Shown here: one piece after another, positions 43,335-53,361 of the stretch | Position numbering within the stretch: the stretch's first letter is position 1 | How the letters are laid out: each line of letters begins with the position of its first letter | The notes under the pieces: generated by a model | What the model was told of the DNA's origin: nothing | Database searches by the model: none | The model's input: only the letters and a program-made list of their open reading frames with translations | Assembly (NCBI GenBank): GCA_016125495.1 | Contig: WGLQ01000007.1 | Location: forward strand, 418,446 to 482,445 | Direction of reading: 5' to 3' | Length of the DNA stretch: 64,000 nucleotides | From: Hyphomicrobiales bacterium | Lineage (GTDB): Bacteria; Pseudomonadota; Alphaproteobacteria; Rhizobiales; RI-29 | Program-made: the position numbers and the translations under genes

Positions 43335-44496
43335 CTACGTCTCTCGATTGCCGAGCGCCCGCGCCAGCTGCTCGCCGACCTGCTCATTGAGGAGTTCGAC
43401 GGTGGCGTCGGCGAGGTGGGCGTAGCGGGCCGTGGTCTGGACCTGGGTGTGGCCGAGCAGGCGGCCGATCATGGGCAGGGATGCCCCGCGCTGCGCCGCG
43501 ACGCTGGCAAAGCTATGCCGCAGATCGTGAAGGCGGACATCGTCGAGACCAGCGACAGAACAGACGAGCCGCCAGGGCTTTTGTAGGTTCACGTAGGGCC
43601 GCATTGGATCGACGGGGCTCACCAGGACGTAAGGTGAACCGGCAATGCGCGTCTGGGCTTCGAGGACGGCCAAGGCCGGCGCGTTGAGGATGATCGCTTT
43701 CCGCCCCGTTTTCGTCTCGGGCAACAGCAGGCGACCACGGTCGAGATCGACATGCTGCCATTGGAGCGTGAGAATCTCCGACAGCCGGCAGCCGGTGAAG
43801 ATGAGCAGCCGGATGGCTGCGATGGCCTGGGGCCTGATCCGGCGCGTCTCCTCGAAGTCCGCGAGCACGGCGCCGAGGCGCTGGAACTCTTCCTCGGTCA
43901 GATAGCGCTCGCGCCGGTTCTCACGGAACTGGCGCACGCCGCCGCACGGATTGTCGCCCTTCGCGCGCAACCCTTGCTGCATCGACCAGTTGAAGAACTT
44001 GCGCAGCAGCGAGAAGTTCATGTTGGCGGTGCGGGGCGTATTGCCGAGGGCGGCATGCCAGGCGGCAACCTGGGCGTGGGTGACGGCCGCGACTTTCTGG
44101 CGACCGAACTCGGGAAGAATGGTCTTTGTAAAGAGGCGCGCATACTCAGCTTGCGTGACAGGGCGCAGCTTGCTGACGTGCTGTTCGAGAAAGATCTTGG
44201 AGGCGGCTGCGACATCGAGCTGGTGTCGGGCGTCGTCGCGCTCGTCGGCCGGATCGCGTCCCTCGGCGACCTGTCCCAGCAAGCGCACGGCGGCCTTCCT
44301 GGCGTCCGCCACGGTGAGCGGCCCGAAGCGGCCGATGGTGACGTAGCGCTGCCGGCCCGCCACGCGATAGCGCACGAAGAACACGGGGTACGCCCCCCTG
44401 CAGCCGAACCCCGAACCCGGGCAACTCGGGGTCGTAGAGGCGCTCGCCTGGGGTGAGACGGCGGATGGCGGTGATGGTGATCTTGGACCGGGCCAT
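43335..44496 (-). pseudogene. int: Tyrosine-recombinase integrase of element B, frameshifted
   Basis: The C-terminal 349 residues (from 44384) hold the full catalytic domain: TGCRLSEILTLQWQHVDLDR, HDLRHSFASVAAQRGASLPM, LLGHTQ and the nucleophile in TTARYAHLAD. The N-terminus (MARSKITITAIRRLTPGERL, PGFGVRLQGG) is in another frame, beginning at an ATG at 44496. The frames join at a run of six C (44393-44398); one base fewer restores a continuous protein. This is either a real inactivating insertion or a homopolymer sequencing error. It is related to the integrase at 8122 and lies about 160 bases from the matching repeat. Confidence 0.85.
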
Positions 44497-44657
44497 GGTG
44501 TGCTCCCTGCTGAGGACTAGGGAGAAGTAGTCCCCAAACAGTCCCCAGCGCAAGCTGTAATTCATGGTATGTTCATGATATACCCTTCGGAGCGCTGTTT
44601 GGGAACTTCGTTTCATTTACGTAAGTTAGCGGATATTTGCGGAACGTTCCGAGCACA

Positions 44658-44705
44658 TTTTAATCAGATGGTCGTGGGTTCGATCCCCACCCCGCTCACC
44701 AATGA
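44658..44705 (+). repeat. Right attachment-site repeat of element B (tRNA 3' half)
   Basis: Identical over 48 bases to 9446-9493. It contains the T arm and CCA end of tRNA-Lys(UUU). The upstream sequence is not tRNA-like, so it is the remnant created by insertion. Chromosomal DNA resumes to the right. Confidence 0.9.
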
Positions 44706-45213
44706 TGACACCGCTCCGCGCTTGCCCCCCCGCACAAGGTTGGCGCGCACGACGGTGACGGCGTGAAGCCGTGCGGCGCCTCCGGCGGTTGGCGCCTTGG
44801 TCGGGCCGTTCCGGCCACAAGCGCCGAGCCGCTAGCCACCCGCCGCCGATGCTGAGGACCAGGCCGAGGTGGAACACCCCATCGTTGATCGCCGGTGCGA
44901 TGACCGCAGCGGCGATCACAGCGCCCGTGCTCGATCTTCGATGGCGCCGACAGCTTCTCGTCGAAGCGCCGCCCGATTGCCCCGCTCGCATCGCCAATCC
45001 AGACCCAGCCGTGCACGCGCAACAGCGCGGCCGCGACGACGCCGCACCGCCGCTTCGTACATCCGGCATTGGATGTCATCGAACTTCCCAAATAGACCCG
45101 AGTATCGAAGTGCCGGCTTGTTGATGCCGGTCAATGTTTCGCGGCTGAATTCGGGCGATCCTTCGAGTGTCTCTCCACACGAAGCCGTCAGCAATTGGGA
45201 AAGGACCTCGGAC
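44706..45213. other. Gene-free interval (508 bases) at the element-chromosome border
   Basis: No gene can be supported. A leftward frame includes one hydrophobic stretch (about 44820-44940) that might be a relic of a small membrane protein, but it has no convincing start or ribosome site. The sequence near 45160-45213 holds the ribosome site (GGGAAAGGA) of the next gene. Confidence 0.4.
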
Positions 45214-46089
45214 ATGCCGGACAAACTCCCCAAACGCATCATGCTGGCTACGGATCTTACCCCGGCGGGTGATCGCGCCTTCGACAGAGCCGTCCAACTC
45301 GCCGAGCAATGGCACGCCGACCTCATCGTCTGCCACGTGATCGAATCGAGCGCGGCGCGGCCCTGGGGCATGGATCGCCGTGTCCGCAATGCCGAGGCCG
45401 AACTGGATCGGCTGCTGCGCACTTCGCGGCTGACAAGCAAGTGTTCGCGCCACATCGTGGTCGGCGATCCGGCGGATCGCACGATCGAGCACGCCCGCGC
45501 CGTCGATGCCGATTTCATCGTGACTGGGCCCGCACATGGCAAGATCGTTGGCGAGAAGCTTCTGGGCAGCACCGCGGCTCGTATCGTGCGCCGGTCTCCG
45601 TGCCCCGTGCTGGCCGTTCGCCGCAGGCCGGAAGGCAGCTACCGGACGATCGTCTCCGCGGTCGACTTCTCCGATCCATCGAAAGCTGCGTTGGTGTGCG
45701 GGCGCGCACTGTTTCCCGCTGCAAAGCTCACAGCATTGCACGCCTACAAGGTCGAGCCGAACTGGTCTGGGCCGAATGCCGACAGAACGATCGATGTCGT
45801 GGAAGCCGAGGCACGCGAGCGCGCGATCAAACAAGCAGAAGCGGATATGAACGATCTGCTCGCCTCGATCCGTGGCGATGCTCGCGGCCTCGAGGGCGTC
45901 ATGGAGGAAGGCGCGCCGGAGGTTGCACTCATCGACTTCGTCGACAGGACCTGGCCAGACCTCGTCATCGCCGGGACGCACGGCCGAAGCGACCGGCACG
46001 AAGACGGAATTGGCAGCGTTGCCGAGGTCTTGCTCACGACGTTGCCATGCGACGTGCTGGCCGTTCCGACACGAGCAAGCTCCCAATAG
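45214..46089 (+). CDS. Tandem-domain universal stress protein
   Basis: 291 residues with two UspA domains. The first has IMLATDLTPAGDRAFDRAVQ and GSTAARIVRRSPCPVLAV; the second has IVSAVDFSDPSKAALVCGRA and GTHGRSDRH. The ATP-binding pattern Gx2Gx9G is only partly kept in the first domain. Usp proteins are induced by starvation and stress. It precedes phaC by 147 bases; Usp and PHA genes often neighbour each other in this class. Confidence 0.92.
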   Translation: MPDKLPKRIMLATDLTPAGDRAFDRAVQLAEQWHADLIVCHVIESSAARPWGMDRRVRNAEAELDRLLRTSRLTSKCSRHIVVGDPADRTIEHARAVDADFIVTGPAHGKIVGEKLLGSTAARIVRRSPCPVLAVRRRPEGSYRTIVSAVDFSDPSKAALVCGRALFPAAKLTALHAYKVEPNWSGPNADRTIDVVEAEARERAIKQAEADMNDLLASIRGDARGLEGVMEEGAPEVALIDFVDRTWPDLVIAGTHGRSDRHEDGIGSVAEVLLTTLPCDVLAVPTRASSQ

Positions 46090-46236
46090 GGCAACGGCTC
46101 TTGCGTCGGCCTCCACGTGGGCGAAGCAGTTCGACAGGCCTGCGTAACCTCCGCCCGGGGCATGATTGGTGACGGAGCGGGAGACCAACGCACCCGCCGA
46201 CTTTCCGCTCTCGAAACCGCAGAAGGCTCGCCTCGC

Positions 46237-48075
46237 ATGACCCTCAACGAAAACCGCACGAAGCGCACGGCCGCTGTCGAAGCGCCTCTGCGGCTTTCGA
46301 GCGCGACCCCGCCTCCTGCACTACCGCCTGTCGAAGAGGTCGCGACAAGGAGTAGCCCGCACCGCCATGCGGCGCTCGACCGTGCTCTCATGGCCAGTCT
46401 CGCACAGATGACCGGCGGCATCTCGCCTCATGCGATCATCGACGCCTGGAGTGACTGGGCCATGCATCTCGCCCGTGCGCCGGGGCGCCAGTTGGAACTC
46501 GTGGAACGCGCGCAGACCAACTGGCTCAAGCTGGCGCAATTGGCGATGTCCGGACTGGCGGGCAATTCTGCGCACAAGCCCTTCGAGCCTGGCCCCAACG
46601 ACACGCGCTGGTCGCACGCGAGTTGGGACCGGGCACCTTTCGCCCTTTGGCAGCAAGGGTTTCTCGGCCTGCAAGACTGGTGGCAGGCAGCGACGGCCGA
46701 CCTGCCCGGCCTGCGACGCCAGAACGCGCAGCGCACGGGGTTCGCCATGAGGCAGCTTCTGGATACCCTATCGCCATCCAACTATCCGTTCGCCAACCCC
46801 GAGATCCTCGAAAAGATCCGCGTAACCTGTGGCCGGAACCTGGTCGAGGGCGCGGCCCATTTCGCCGACGACGCCTGTCACATCCTGGCGCAGGAGCATC
46901 GTCCGGTTCCTGAGGAATTCGCGCTCGGAACGGTTTTGGCATGCACGCCCGGTCAAGTGGTCTATCGCAACGATCTGATGGAGCTGATCCAGTATTCCCC
47001 AACCACCGCCAGGGTCAGGCCCGAGCCGGTTCTGATCGTTCCAGCCTGGATTATGAAATACTACATCCTCGATCTGTCGCCGAAGAATTCGCTCATCCGT
47101 TGGCTGGTGGGACAGGGTTACACGGTATTCTGCATCTCCTGGTGCAACCCGGCGGCGGATCAGGCGGACCTCTCGCTGGAGGACTATCGAAAGCAGGGCA
47201 TCCTGAAGGCGCTGGACGTGATCAACGCCATCGTTCCAGGCGTCGGGATTCACGCCAACGGCTATTGCCTGGGCGGCACGATACTGGCCATTGCGGCCGC
47301 CACCATGGCGCGCGATCATGATGACCGGCTGGCGTCCCTGACGCTGATGGCCGCACAGGTCGATTTCGCCGAAGCGGGCGAACTGCTACTTTTCCTCGAT
47401 GAAAGCCAAGTCGCGTTCCTCGAAGACCTGATGTGGGCGAAAGGCTACCTCGACCGGCCTCAGATGTCGGGCGCGTTCGCGGCGATCCGGTCCGAAGATC
47501 TGATCTGGTCGCGCGCCGTCCGCCGCTACTGGCTCGGCGAGCCGGACCTTCCCACCGATCTCGGTGTCTGGGTCAACGACACCACGCGGATGCCTGCGCG
47601 CATGCATTCCGAATATCTGCGTGGGGTGTTCTTGGAAAACCGTATCAGTGCCGGTCGCTTTGCCGTCGAAGGCCGAGTGATCGCGCTCAAGGATATCGCT
47701 GTGCCGATGTTCGTGGTGGCGACCGAAAGTGATCACATAGCGCCTTGGCGGTCAGTTTATAAAACCGCCCTGTTCACCGATTGCGACCTCGGCTTCGTGT
47801 TGACCAAGGGCGGACACAACAGCGGCATCCTCTCGGAGCCTGGTCACAAAGGCCGGCACTACCGATTTGCCCATCGACCCGCTGGCGCGCTTTACGTCGG
47901 TCCCGAAGCCTGGCTGAAAGCGCAGAAGACGAAACCCGGCTCGTGGTGGCCGGAATGGGCCGACTGGCTTTCGGCGCAGAGCGGGGAGTTCACCGCTCCC
48001 CCGACCATGGGGGCACCGGACCGGGGTTATCCGCCGATCGGACCAGCCCCCGGCACCTATGTCCACCAACCATGA
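46237..48075 (+). CDS. phaC: Class I-type poly(3-hydroxyalkanoate) synthase
   Basis: 612 residues. It has the PhaC N-terminal domain (SPSNYPFANPEIL), then an alpha/beta hydrolase fold with the lipase-like box GYCLGG carrying the catalytic Cys, Asp in TESDHIAPW and His in KGGHNSGI. It polymerises 3-hydroxyacyl-CoA into storage granules. The ATG at 46237 has AGAAGG upstream; an earlier ATG at 46117 would add about 40 residues with no family support. The 47-residue start before the domain is disordered. Confidence 0.93.
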   Translation: MTLNENRTKRTAAVEAPLRLSSATPPPALPPVEEVATRSSPHRHAALDRALMASLAQMTGGISPHAIIDAWSDWAMHLARAPGRQLELVERAQTNWLKLAQLAMSGLAGNSAHKPFEPGPNDTRWSHASWDRAPFALWQQGFLGLQDWWQAATADLPGLRRQNAQRTGFAMRQLLDTLSPSNYPFANPEILEKIRVTCGRNLVEGAAHFADDACHILAQEHRPVPEEFALGTVLACTPGQVVYRNDLMELIQYSPTTARVRPEPVLIVPAWIMKYYILDLSPKNSLIRWLVGQGYTVFCISWCNPAADQADLSLEDYRKQGILKALDVINAIVPGVGIHANGYCLGGTILAIAAATMARDHDDRLASLTLMAAQVDFAEAGELLLFLDESQVAFLEDLMWAKGYLDRPQMSGAFAAIRSEDLIWSRAVRRYWLGEPDLPTDLGVWVNDTTRMPARMHSEYLRGVFLENRISAGRFAVEGRVIALKDIAVPMFVVATESDHIAPWRSVYKTALFTDCDLGFVLTKGGHNSGILSEPGHKGRHYRFAHRPAGALYVGPEAWLKAQKTKPGSWWPEWADWLSAQSGEFTAPPTMGAPDRGYPPIGPAPGTYVHQP

Positions 48076-48204
48076 CTGCTGAACGTACCGTCGCACCACG
48101 CCCGGCCGACAGGATCGATCCGCAGCCCGATCACCCCAACCATTCGATCCAGTCAAGAGGTCGTTTGTTCGGTGATCGTCCTTCATCAGAGACATGCGAG
48201 CGGG

Positions 48205-49545
48205 ATGCTGACGATGCGCGAGCAATGGGGTTCAAGAACGGGCTTTATTCTGGCGACCATTGGAGCAGCGGTCGGGCTTGGCAACATCTGGCGCTTCGCC
48301 TACGTTGCGGGAGAGAATGGCGGTGCCGTTTTCCTCTTCATCTATCTCTTGTTCATTCTGCTGATTGGCCTGCCACTCGTCGTGGCGGAGCTGGCGATCG
48401 GCCGACACGGGAGAGGTGATGCCGTGGCCGCATTCGAGGCGGACGGATGCGACAGTGTGTGGCGAGGCGCCGGCTGGATCGGGGTGATTGGTGCAGGGCT
48501 GATCCTCAGCTTCTATTCGGTCATCGCAGGCTGGGCGCTCAAGTATTTCGCTGGCGCCGCGACCGGTGCGCTTTGGCAGACCGCAACGGGCGGCTTCGGC
48601 TCGTACTTCGAGGCATTCGTCAGCGGTACTGGAGAACCACTCCTGTGGCAGGCGATCATGCTGCTGGCCGCAGCCATCGTGGTGGCTGGTGGCGTCAATC
48701 GCGGGATCGAGAGGATCAACCTGTGGCTGATGCCTCTTCTCGCTCTCATCGTCATCCTGCTCGCGGCCTTCGCGTTGACGCTGCCTGGCGCGAGCAGGGG
48801 CGTGAGTTTCCTTTTTGCGCCCGACTGGAGCGCACTGACCCAGCCAACCGTATATCTCAATGCTCTTGGCCAGGCGTTTTTCTCTCTCGGCGTCGGCGTG
48901 GCCGTCTTCATCACATATGGCAGCTACCTCGGTCGTGAGACGCGTATACCGGGGGCCGCAGCGACGATCGTAGTCGGTGACACGGTATTCGCGATGGTCG
49001 CGGGGCTTGCCATATTTCCAGCAGTTTTCGCACTTGGCGGCGATCCTGCTGCCGGTCCAAGGCTGGCCTTCATCACATTCCCGCAGGTGCTGCTGCAAAT
49101 GCCCATTGGAACGTGGATCGGGATCGTTTTCTTTCTGCTGCTCGCGGCCGCCGCGCTCACCTCGATCATCGCGCTGCTCGAGGTGCCGGTGGCGGTTGCC
49201 GCCAATCGTTTGGGATGGTCGAGGATACGGGCGACCGCAGTCGTGACGACAGTGGTCTTCGTCGTAGGGATACCGTCCGCCCTCAGCTATGGCGTACTCG
49301 GTGCCTTGACGCTCGGCGGCCTACCCGTCCTGGATGCGATCGATCATGCCGTCTCGAATTTCATTCTCCCCCTCTGCGGGTTGGCGATCGCGATTTATGT
49401 TGGTTGGCGGCTCGCGCCGGCCACCGTGATGGAGGCGGCGAACCTCGAGAAATCGGCGGTGGGCCGGACATGGCTGTGGCTGCTGAGAATAGTGGTGCCC
49501 GCAACGATAGCTGTCATCCTGATGAGGTCACTTGCCCTCATCTAG
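48205..49545 (+). CDS. Sodium:neurotransmitter symporter (NSS) family transporter
   Basis: About 446 residues with eleven or more hydrophobic helices. The first helix shows the family sodium site GFILATIGAAVGLGNIWRFA, followed by FLFIYLLFILLIGLPLVVAE, both typical of bacterial NSS (LeuT/MhsT-like) proteins. These import amino acids or related amines with sodium. The start is at 48205 or 48214. Substrate cannot be told from sequence. Confidence 0.92.
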   Translation: MLTMREQWGSRTGFILATIGAAVGLGNIWRFAYVAGENGGAVFLFIYLLFILLIGLPLVVAELAIGRHGRGDAVAAFEADGCDSVWRGAGWIGVIGAGLILSFYSVIAGWALKYFAGAATGALWQTATGGFGSYFEAFVSGTGEPLLWQAIMLLAAAIVVAGGVNRGIERINLWLMPLLALIVILLAAFALTLPGASRGVSFLFAPDWSALTQPTVYLNALGQAFFSLGVGVAVFITYGSYLGRETRIPGAAATIVVGDTVFAMVAGLAIFPAVFALGGDPAAGPRLAFITFPQVLLQMPIGTWIGIVFFLLLAAAALTSIIALLEVPVAVAANRLGWSRIRATAVVTTVVFVVGIPSALSYGVLGALTLGGLPVLDAIDHAVSNFILPLCGLAIAIYVGWRLAPATVMEAANLEKSAVGRTWLWLLRIVVPATIAVILMRSLALI

Positions 49546-49665
49546 ACCGGACCTGCCCGCCGACGCCCCCCGTCCGGTGTCATCGAGAGCCGCCGCACGA
49601 TGACTGGCACCGCCGGAGCGGCGCCGGCCCGCTGGCACGGGGCAGCTCCCGCAACAATCTCGGGC

Positions 49666-51051
49666 CTATTGTGTCCACAGGACTGTGCCCTCGTGGAATT
49701 GCGACCAGGCGAACCAGAAGGCCTGATGACTGCCGAGATCGGAACCGTTTGCGTCGACGGCTTTGATTCCGCCCGCATCGAGCACCAGGCGGACGTTCTC
49801 GAAACCGACCGTGGCGCCGTTCAGCAGTGCCGCCATTGCCGTCGTCCGCTGGAAGGCCACCGGCGTTCCGGTCGCGGTCACGACGCCGATGACGTCCTCG
49901 TGAACTGGCAGACGCGGATCGACATCGCCCACGGGAAAGATCGGCCCATTGGCGTCACGACCATTGCGGAAGTCGAAATTGCGCCCGAGCGCCAGCGCTT
50001 CCACGAGCACGGTCGTTGCCGGATGGGCTCGTCTCCAGGAACCCCAGTCCGAGGTGATGACGCTCACTTGCTGGAGTTTCAGGCCCTTTTCAGCGAGGGG
50101 TCCGGTGACCGCGCGCCCCAGGAAGGTGTCGAACACGGAATGCGTATTGACGTCGTACATGACCTTGTTCGATCGGATGAGGAGCCCGGAAGTTCGCAGG
50201 ATCGGCCGCTCGATCCCTTCCGGCATTCGGTCCGTCAAGTAGGCCTGGGCAGCACCGCAGAGCGTGCAATAGGGAATAGCCAGGTGGCGTCCGCCGAGCG
50301 TGTCGTTGACCATCTCGCGCACCTCCATGATGCGCCGCGGATAGGCTCGGAACTCACCGTTCACCTCGATGCCGAAGACGACGTCGTCGTCCTTCAGCCA
50401 CGTCGCCTCCTCCACGCTGCTGACCTTCGGGTTGTCGGCGGCGGGGATGCAATTGCACGACACGTCGGTCTGATCATAGGGACGGTTGTCGATCAGTACG
50501 CCACCCCAGGACACGAGCCTCCAGTCGATGTCACCCTCGACGAAGATCTCCTGCCAACCCGGCACGAAGCTGGTGAAGATCGAGCGCTTGAATGCAAGAT
50601 AACCCGGAAATTCCGGAACATCCCAGGCGATGAGACGGTTCGAAATCGCTTCCAGATCGAAAGCCGGTTCGAACTCGACCCCGAGGAGCGCGGCCGCCGC
50701 CTCGGAGAGCTCACGGGCGAAGCCCGCCTGCCACGTGAACCGCAGCATGTCGGTGATCAGCCAGGCGAGTCTCGGGTCGCCCGACTTCGCGATCTCCTGA
50801 AGCGCCCCGGTTTGCTGCGGCCCCCAGCGACCTTGCGAAATACTCTCGACGAAAACCGCGCGGACAGCCCGCTGAAGTTCATCCGAAAGCGGTCCATCAG
50901 GTATCGCGGGCGGCTCCCCGAATTGTTCGATTGCGTAGGCTGGCAGTGGCTTTCGCTCCTGGGCTACCGAGGCATCGGGCCCGAGCGAGCCGAGCAAGAC
51001 GGACAGGGCGACCAGCGTCATGAGGTGGACGAAGCAAGTCGCTGCTCTCAT
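49666..51051 (-). CDS. DUF3179-domain exported protein
   Basis: 461 residues with a signal peptide (MRAATCFVHLMTLVALSVLL) and the DUF3179 domain, including IPYCTLCGAAQAYLTDR with its Cys pair and RTSGLLIRSNKVMYDVNTHS. Function of the family is unknown; the Cys residues and export suggest metal or redox chemistry in the periplasm. The start at 51051 places the signal peptide at the N-terminus. Confidence 0.88.
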   Translation of the reverse strand: MRAATCFVHLMTLVALSVLLGSLGPDASVAQERKPLPAYAIEQFGEPPAIPDGPLSDELQRAVRAVFVESISQGRWGPQQTGALQEIAKSGDPRLAWLITDMLRFTWQAGFARELSEAAAALLGVEFEPAFDLEAISNRLIAWDVPEFPGYLAFKRSIFTSFVPGWQEIFVEGDIDWRLVSWGGVLIDNRPYDQTDVSCNCIPAADNPKVSSVEEATWLKDDDVVFGIEVNGEFRAYPRRIMEVREMVNDTLGGRHLAIPYCTLCGAAQAYLTDRMPEGIERPILRTSGLLIRSNKVMYDVNTHSVFDTFLGRAVTGPLAEKGLKLQQVSVITSDWGSWRRAHPATTVLVEALALGRNFDFRNGRDANGPIFPVGDVDPRLPVHEDVIGVVTATGTPVAFQRTTAMAALLNGATVGFENVRLVLDAGGIKAVDANGSDLGSHQAFWFAWSQFHEGTVLWTQ

Positions 51052-51316
51052 GGGTGTTCCACTCCCCTCTGCGAACGCACGCTCGGGCCCACCGACCGGC
51101 CCCGCCCGGGTGCTGCGCATCGCGCAAACCACCCATTTTCCGCATCGGCTCATTTGTCGATCGAGATCCCCCGAGCGTCCAGTCACGATCGCATCAGCAT
51201 CTCGTGAGGACCGTTTGGCGGATGCTTGCGGCGGGCCGCCCCGCCGAACGCCGTCGAAGAGGCCTCCCGGTGGGGCTCGAATGGGCTGCTCTCGTCGCGC
51301 GAGCCGTCGTGCGACC

Positions 51317-51727
51317 TCAAGGACCCTGCAAAACCCCGGCGGCGGGGGTGACCGGACAGCGCGTCAATGGGCCGACGAGAGGAAAATTCCAGCGTAACGT
51401 CAGTTCCTCTCCCGACAGTGTCATGCCCAGCACGTAGTCCCGAACCGCATCTTCGCCGCACTGTGCCTGGGCCCCGGTGAACCATCCCTCCTCGCGCCGT
51501 TCGAGTGGAAACCAGGTGAGGCGGCACCAGATCTCCCCGTGTCGCAGCCATTCGGAACCGACCACGAACGGTTCGGCCAGGACGGTTCCACCTGGCTTGA
51601 TCGGCGCGCGGGCGCATTGGGCGGCAGTGCCCCACGCCCCGTGGAAACGCTCCCGATCGCCGCCAGCATCGGCCGTGGCAGCGATAGAGGTACATACGAA
51701 GAGGATGACCGAGCATGGGTAGCGCAT
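51317..51727 (-). CDS. Small exported protein of unknown function
   Basis: 136 residues with a signal peptide (MRYPCSVILFVCTSIAATAD) and four or more cysteines in the mature part (WGTAAQCARAP, EIWCRLTWFP, QAQCGED, RCPVTP), which could form two disulfides. Family not recognised. Same strand as the DUF3179 gene, 265 bases away. Confidence 0.65.
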   Translation of the reverse strand: MRYPCSVILFVCTSIAATADAGGDRERFHGAWGTAAQCARAPIKPGGTVLAEPFVVGSEWLRHGEIWCRLTWFPLERREEGWFTGAQAQCGEDAVRDYVLGMTLSGEELTLRWNFPLVGPLTRCPVTPAAGVLQGP

Positions 51728-52283
51728 GAACTCCGCCTAGCCGCTCCGAGGCGACGCAACCAGTCACTTCGCAGTGATCCCGGCACCGGAGCCGGGTCCC
51801 GGCGACTGCCAACCATGCCGATCCGATCACGATGCCGGCCCGACAACGAAGGGGCGAACCCGATGACCGGGTGATGGCCTTCAGCCGACGCGTCGAGAAG
51901 GGCGACCGGGTAGCGCCGCTTCGATCGGCTGTACTCTCCTCCCATCGCCACTTCACGCGCCATGCCCGCAGCGCGATCGGTGGGATGGTGCACATAGAGC
52001 AGACGCATTCGGCACGCCCTGGAGCCGCGGCTTCCACAACGAGGAGGGGGGGGGCATGATCGAGCGGGTCGCCCTCCATCCATCCGCGCCGGTGCGCGCA
52101 AAGGGATTCGCATGACGCGCCACATCATCCCGGGCGGTCCTTTCGAGCGCCTCGCCAAGGCGCACCCGCTGATTGCGGGCCGCAAAGTGGCGATCGTCGA
52201 GGAACGTCGAGGTCGCGAGAGTAGCGAGGGGCGTTTCCCGCCGCCCCGCAAGCATGAACGCAGGCTGTCATTGGGTCCACCCC
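51728..52283. other. Gene-free interval (556 bases)
   Basis: I find no supported gene. Open frames on both strands are arginine/serine-rich and lack ribosome sites. A run of nine G near 52048-52056 is notable only as another homopolymer. Confidence 0.4.
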
Positions 52284-53270
52284 TCACGCCTCATGGGTCC
52301 GGTGGGAGAAGACGTCAGCGAGTGCACTGATGAATGACCGAAAATGGCTTTGTTCAGCGTCTGTCTTTCGGATCGTCGCTCGCCACGTGCAGGCAACGCC
52401 GCGTTCGCCGAGCCTGATGAGTTGCAGCGCATTCCGCGCGCTATGGCGCTCCACGAACCACCTGCTCAGGATGCTCACGCCGAAGCCGCCGGCAACGAGG
52501 CTGCAAGCATAGTCGGCCGCACCGACCGATATGAGGTTGCGAGGAAATATCCCTGCAGGAAGGAAGAAATGTTCGACTTCCTGTCCGCGTTCGAGAACCG
52601 CGCTGTATGTGACGAATGGTTCCTGCTCGAAGTCCGACGGCGACAGCCACGGCCGGGCGGCAAGTGGATGACCGATCGGAACCACGCCGACGAGTTCGTC
52701 GTCCGCCAGCGCATGCGCCTCCAGCCCGCGACGTGAGTAGTCACCAAGCGCGATCGTCAGGTCGACGTCTCGGGATATCAATGCGTCGAGCGGCAAGCGC
52801 GAGGAATCACCCGCGATCTCGATCATCAACTCCGGATGGGTCAGCATGCAACCCGCCACGATCGGCGACAGCTCTCGGTGGAGATTGTATCCTCGCACTT
52901 CGATCCGGACCGTGGTGCTCCGAGCACTGCGTGCATAGTCCAGGCTGCGCTCGACCTGATGCAGTTCCTCGATGATCACACGTGCTGCGTTCAAAAGGGC
53001 CTTTCCTGGTGAGGCAAACTGGATCCGACCGTTCACACGGTGAAAAATCGTGGCGCCGGTCACGCGCTCGATCTCGCGCAGCCGGTTGCTGAGCGCCGGT
53101 TGACTGATCCCGAGCCGCTCGGCCGCCTTGGAAAGGTTGTCCGCGTCGTCCAGTGCGACGAGTGCTCGCAGTTGCTTGACCGTCAGTCTGTTGAGGGTCT
53201 TCAGCGGTCGCACGGCTCGTCTCCAGTTTCTGCCCGGCTCGTGTTCATTCAGAACTCGTATCAACTCCAT
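52284..53270 (-). CDS. LysR-family transcription regulator
   Basis: 328 residues. The HTH is LKTLNRLTVKQLRALVALDD then DNLSKAAERLGISQPALSNR; the effector-binding domain follows from about residue 115. It lies divergent from the oxygenase gene at 53362, 91 bases apart, and so probably controls that oxygenase-aldolase-hydrolase group. A start about 22 codons further in (LKTLNRLTV) would also fit the family. Confidence 0.92.
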   Translation of the reverse strand: MELIRVLNEHEPGRNWRRAVRPLKTLNRLTVKQLRALVALDDADNLSKAAERLGISQPALSNRLREIERVTGATIFHRVNGRIQFASPGKALLNAARVIIEELHQVERSLDYARSARSTTVRIEVRGYNLHRELSPIVAGCMLTHPELMIEIAGDSSRLPLDALISRDVDLTIALGDYSRRGLEAHALADDELVGVVPIGHPLAARPWLSPSDFEQEPFVTYSAVLERGQEVEHFFLPAGIFPRNLISVGAADYACSLVAGGFGVSILSRWFVERHSARNALQLIRLGERGVACTWRATIRKTDAEQSHFRSFISALADVFSHRTHEA

Positions 53271-53361
53271 TCAGAATTCGGAATGCGGCAGTCGCATGAT
53301 CGATGCTACCCCGTGCGCTGGCAGAGCGGTGCATCCGGCACCATCATTCGCGAGGTCTTGC

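Larger units (their letters stand above)
9446..44705. mobile_element. Element B (integrated composite plasmid/ICE-like element)
   Basis: It is bounded by two identical 48-bp repeats holding the 3' end of a tRNA, with a tyrosine integrase just inside the right repeat. It holds two replication proteins (rolling-circle and Rep_3 iteron type), an FtsK-like translocase, a coupling protein, a MobA/MobL relaxase, ParA, a resolvase with a toxin-antitoxin pair, a type I restriction system and a histidine-kinase cluster. No VirB-type secretion channel genes are present, so transfer is inferred to be either FtsK-dependent or mobilization by a helper. The mixture suggests an integrated or co-integrated plasmid. 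Confidence 0.8.

Noticed and set aside
44626..45069. 147-codon leftward frame with one hydrophobic stretch beside the right repeat
   Set aside because: Runs into the attachment repeat and lacks a credible start; mentioned only as a possible relic.
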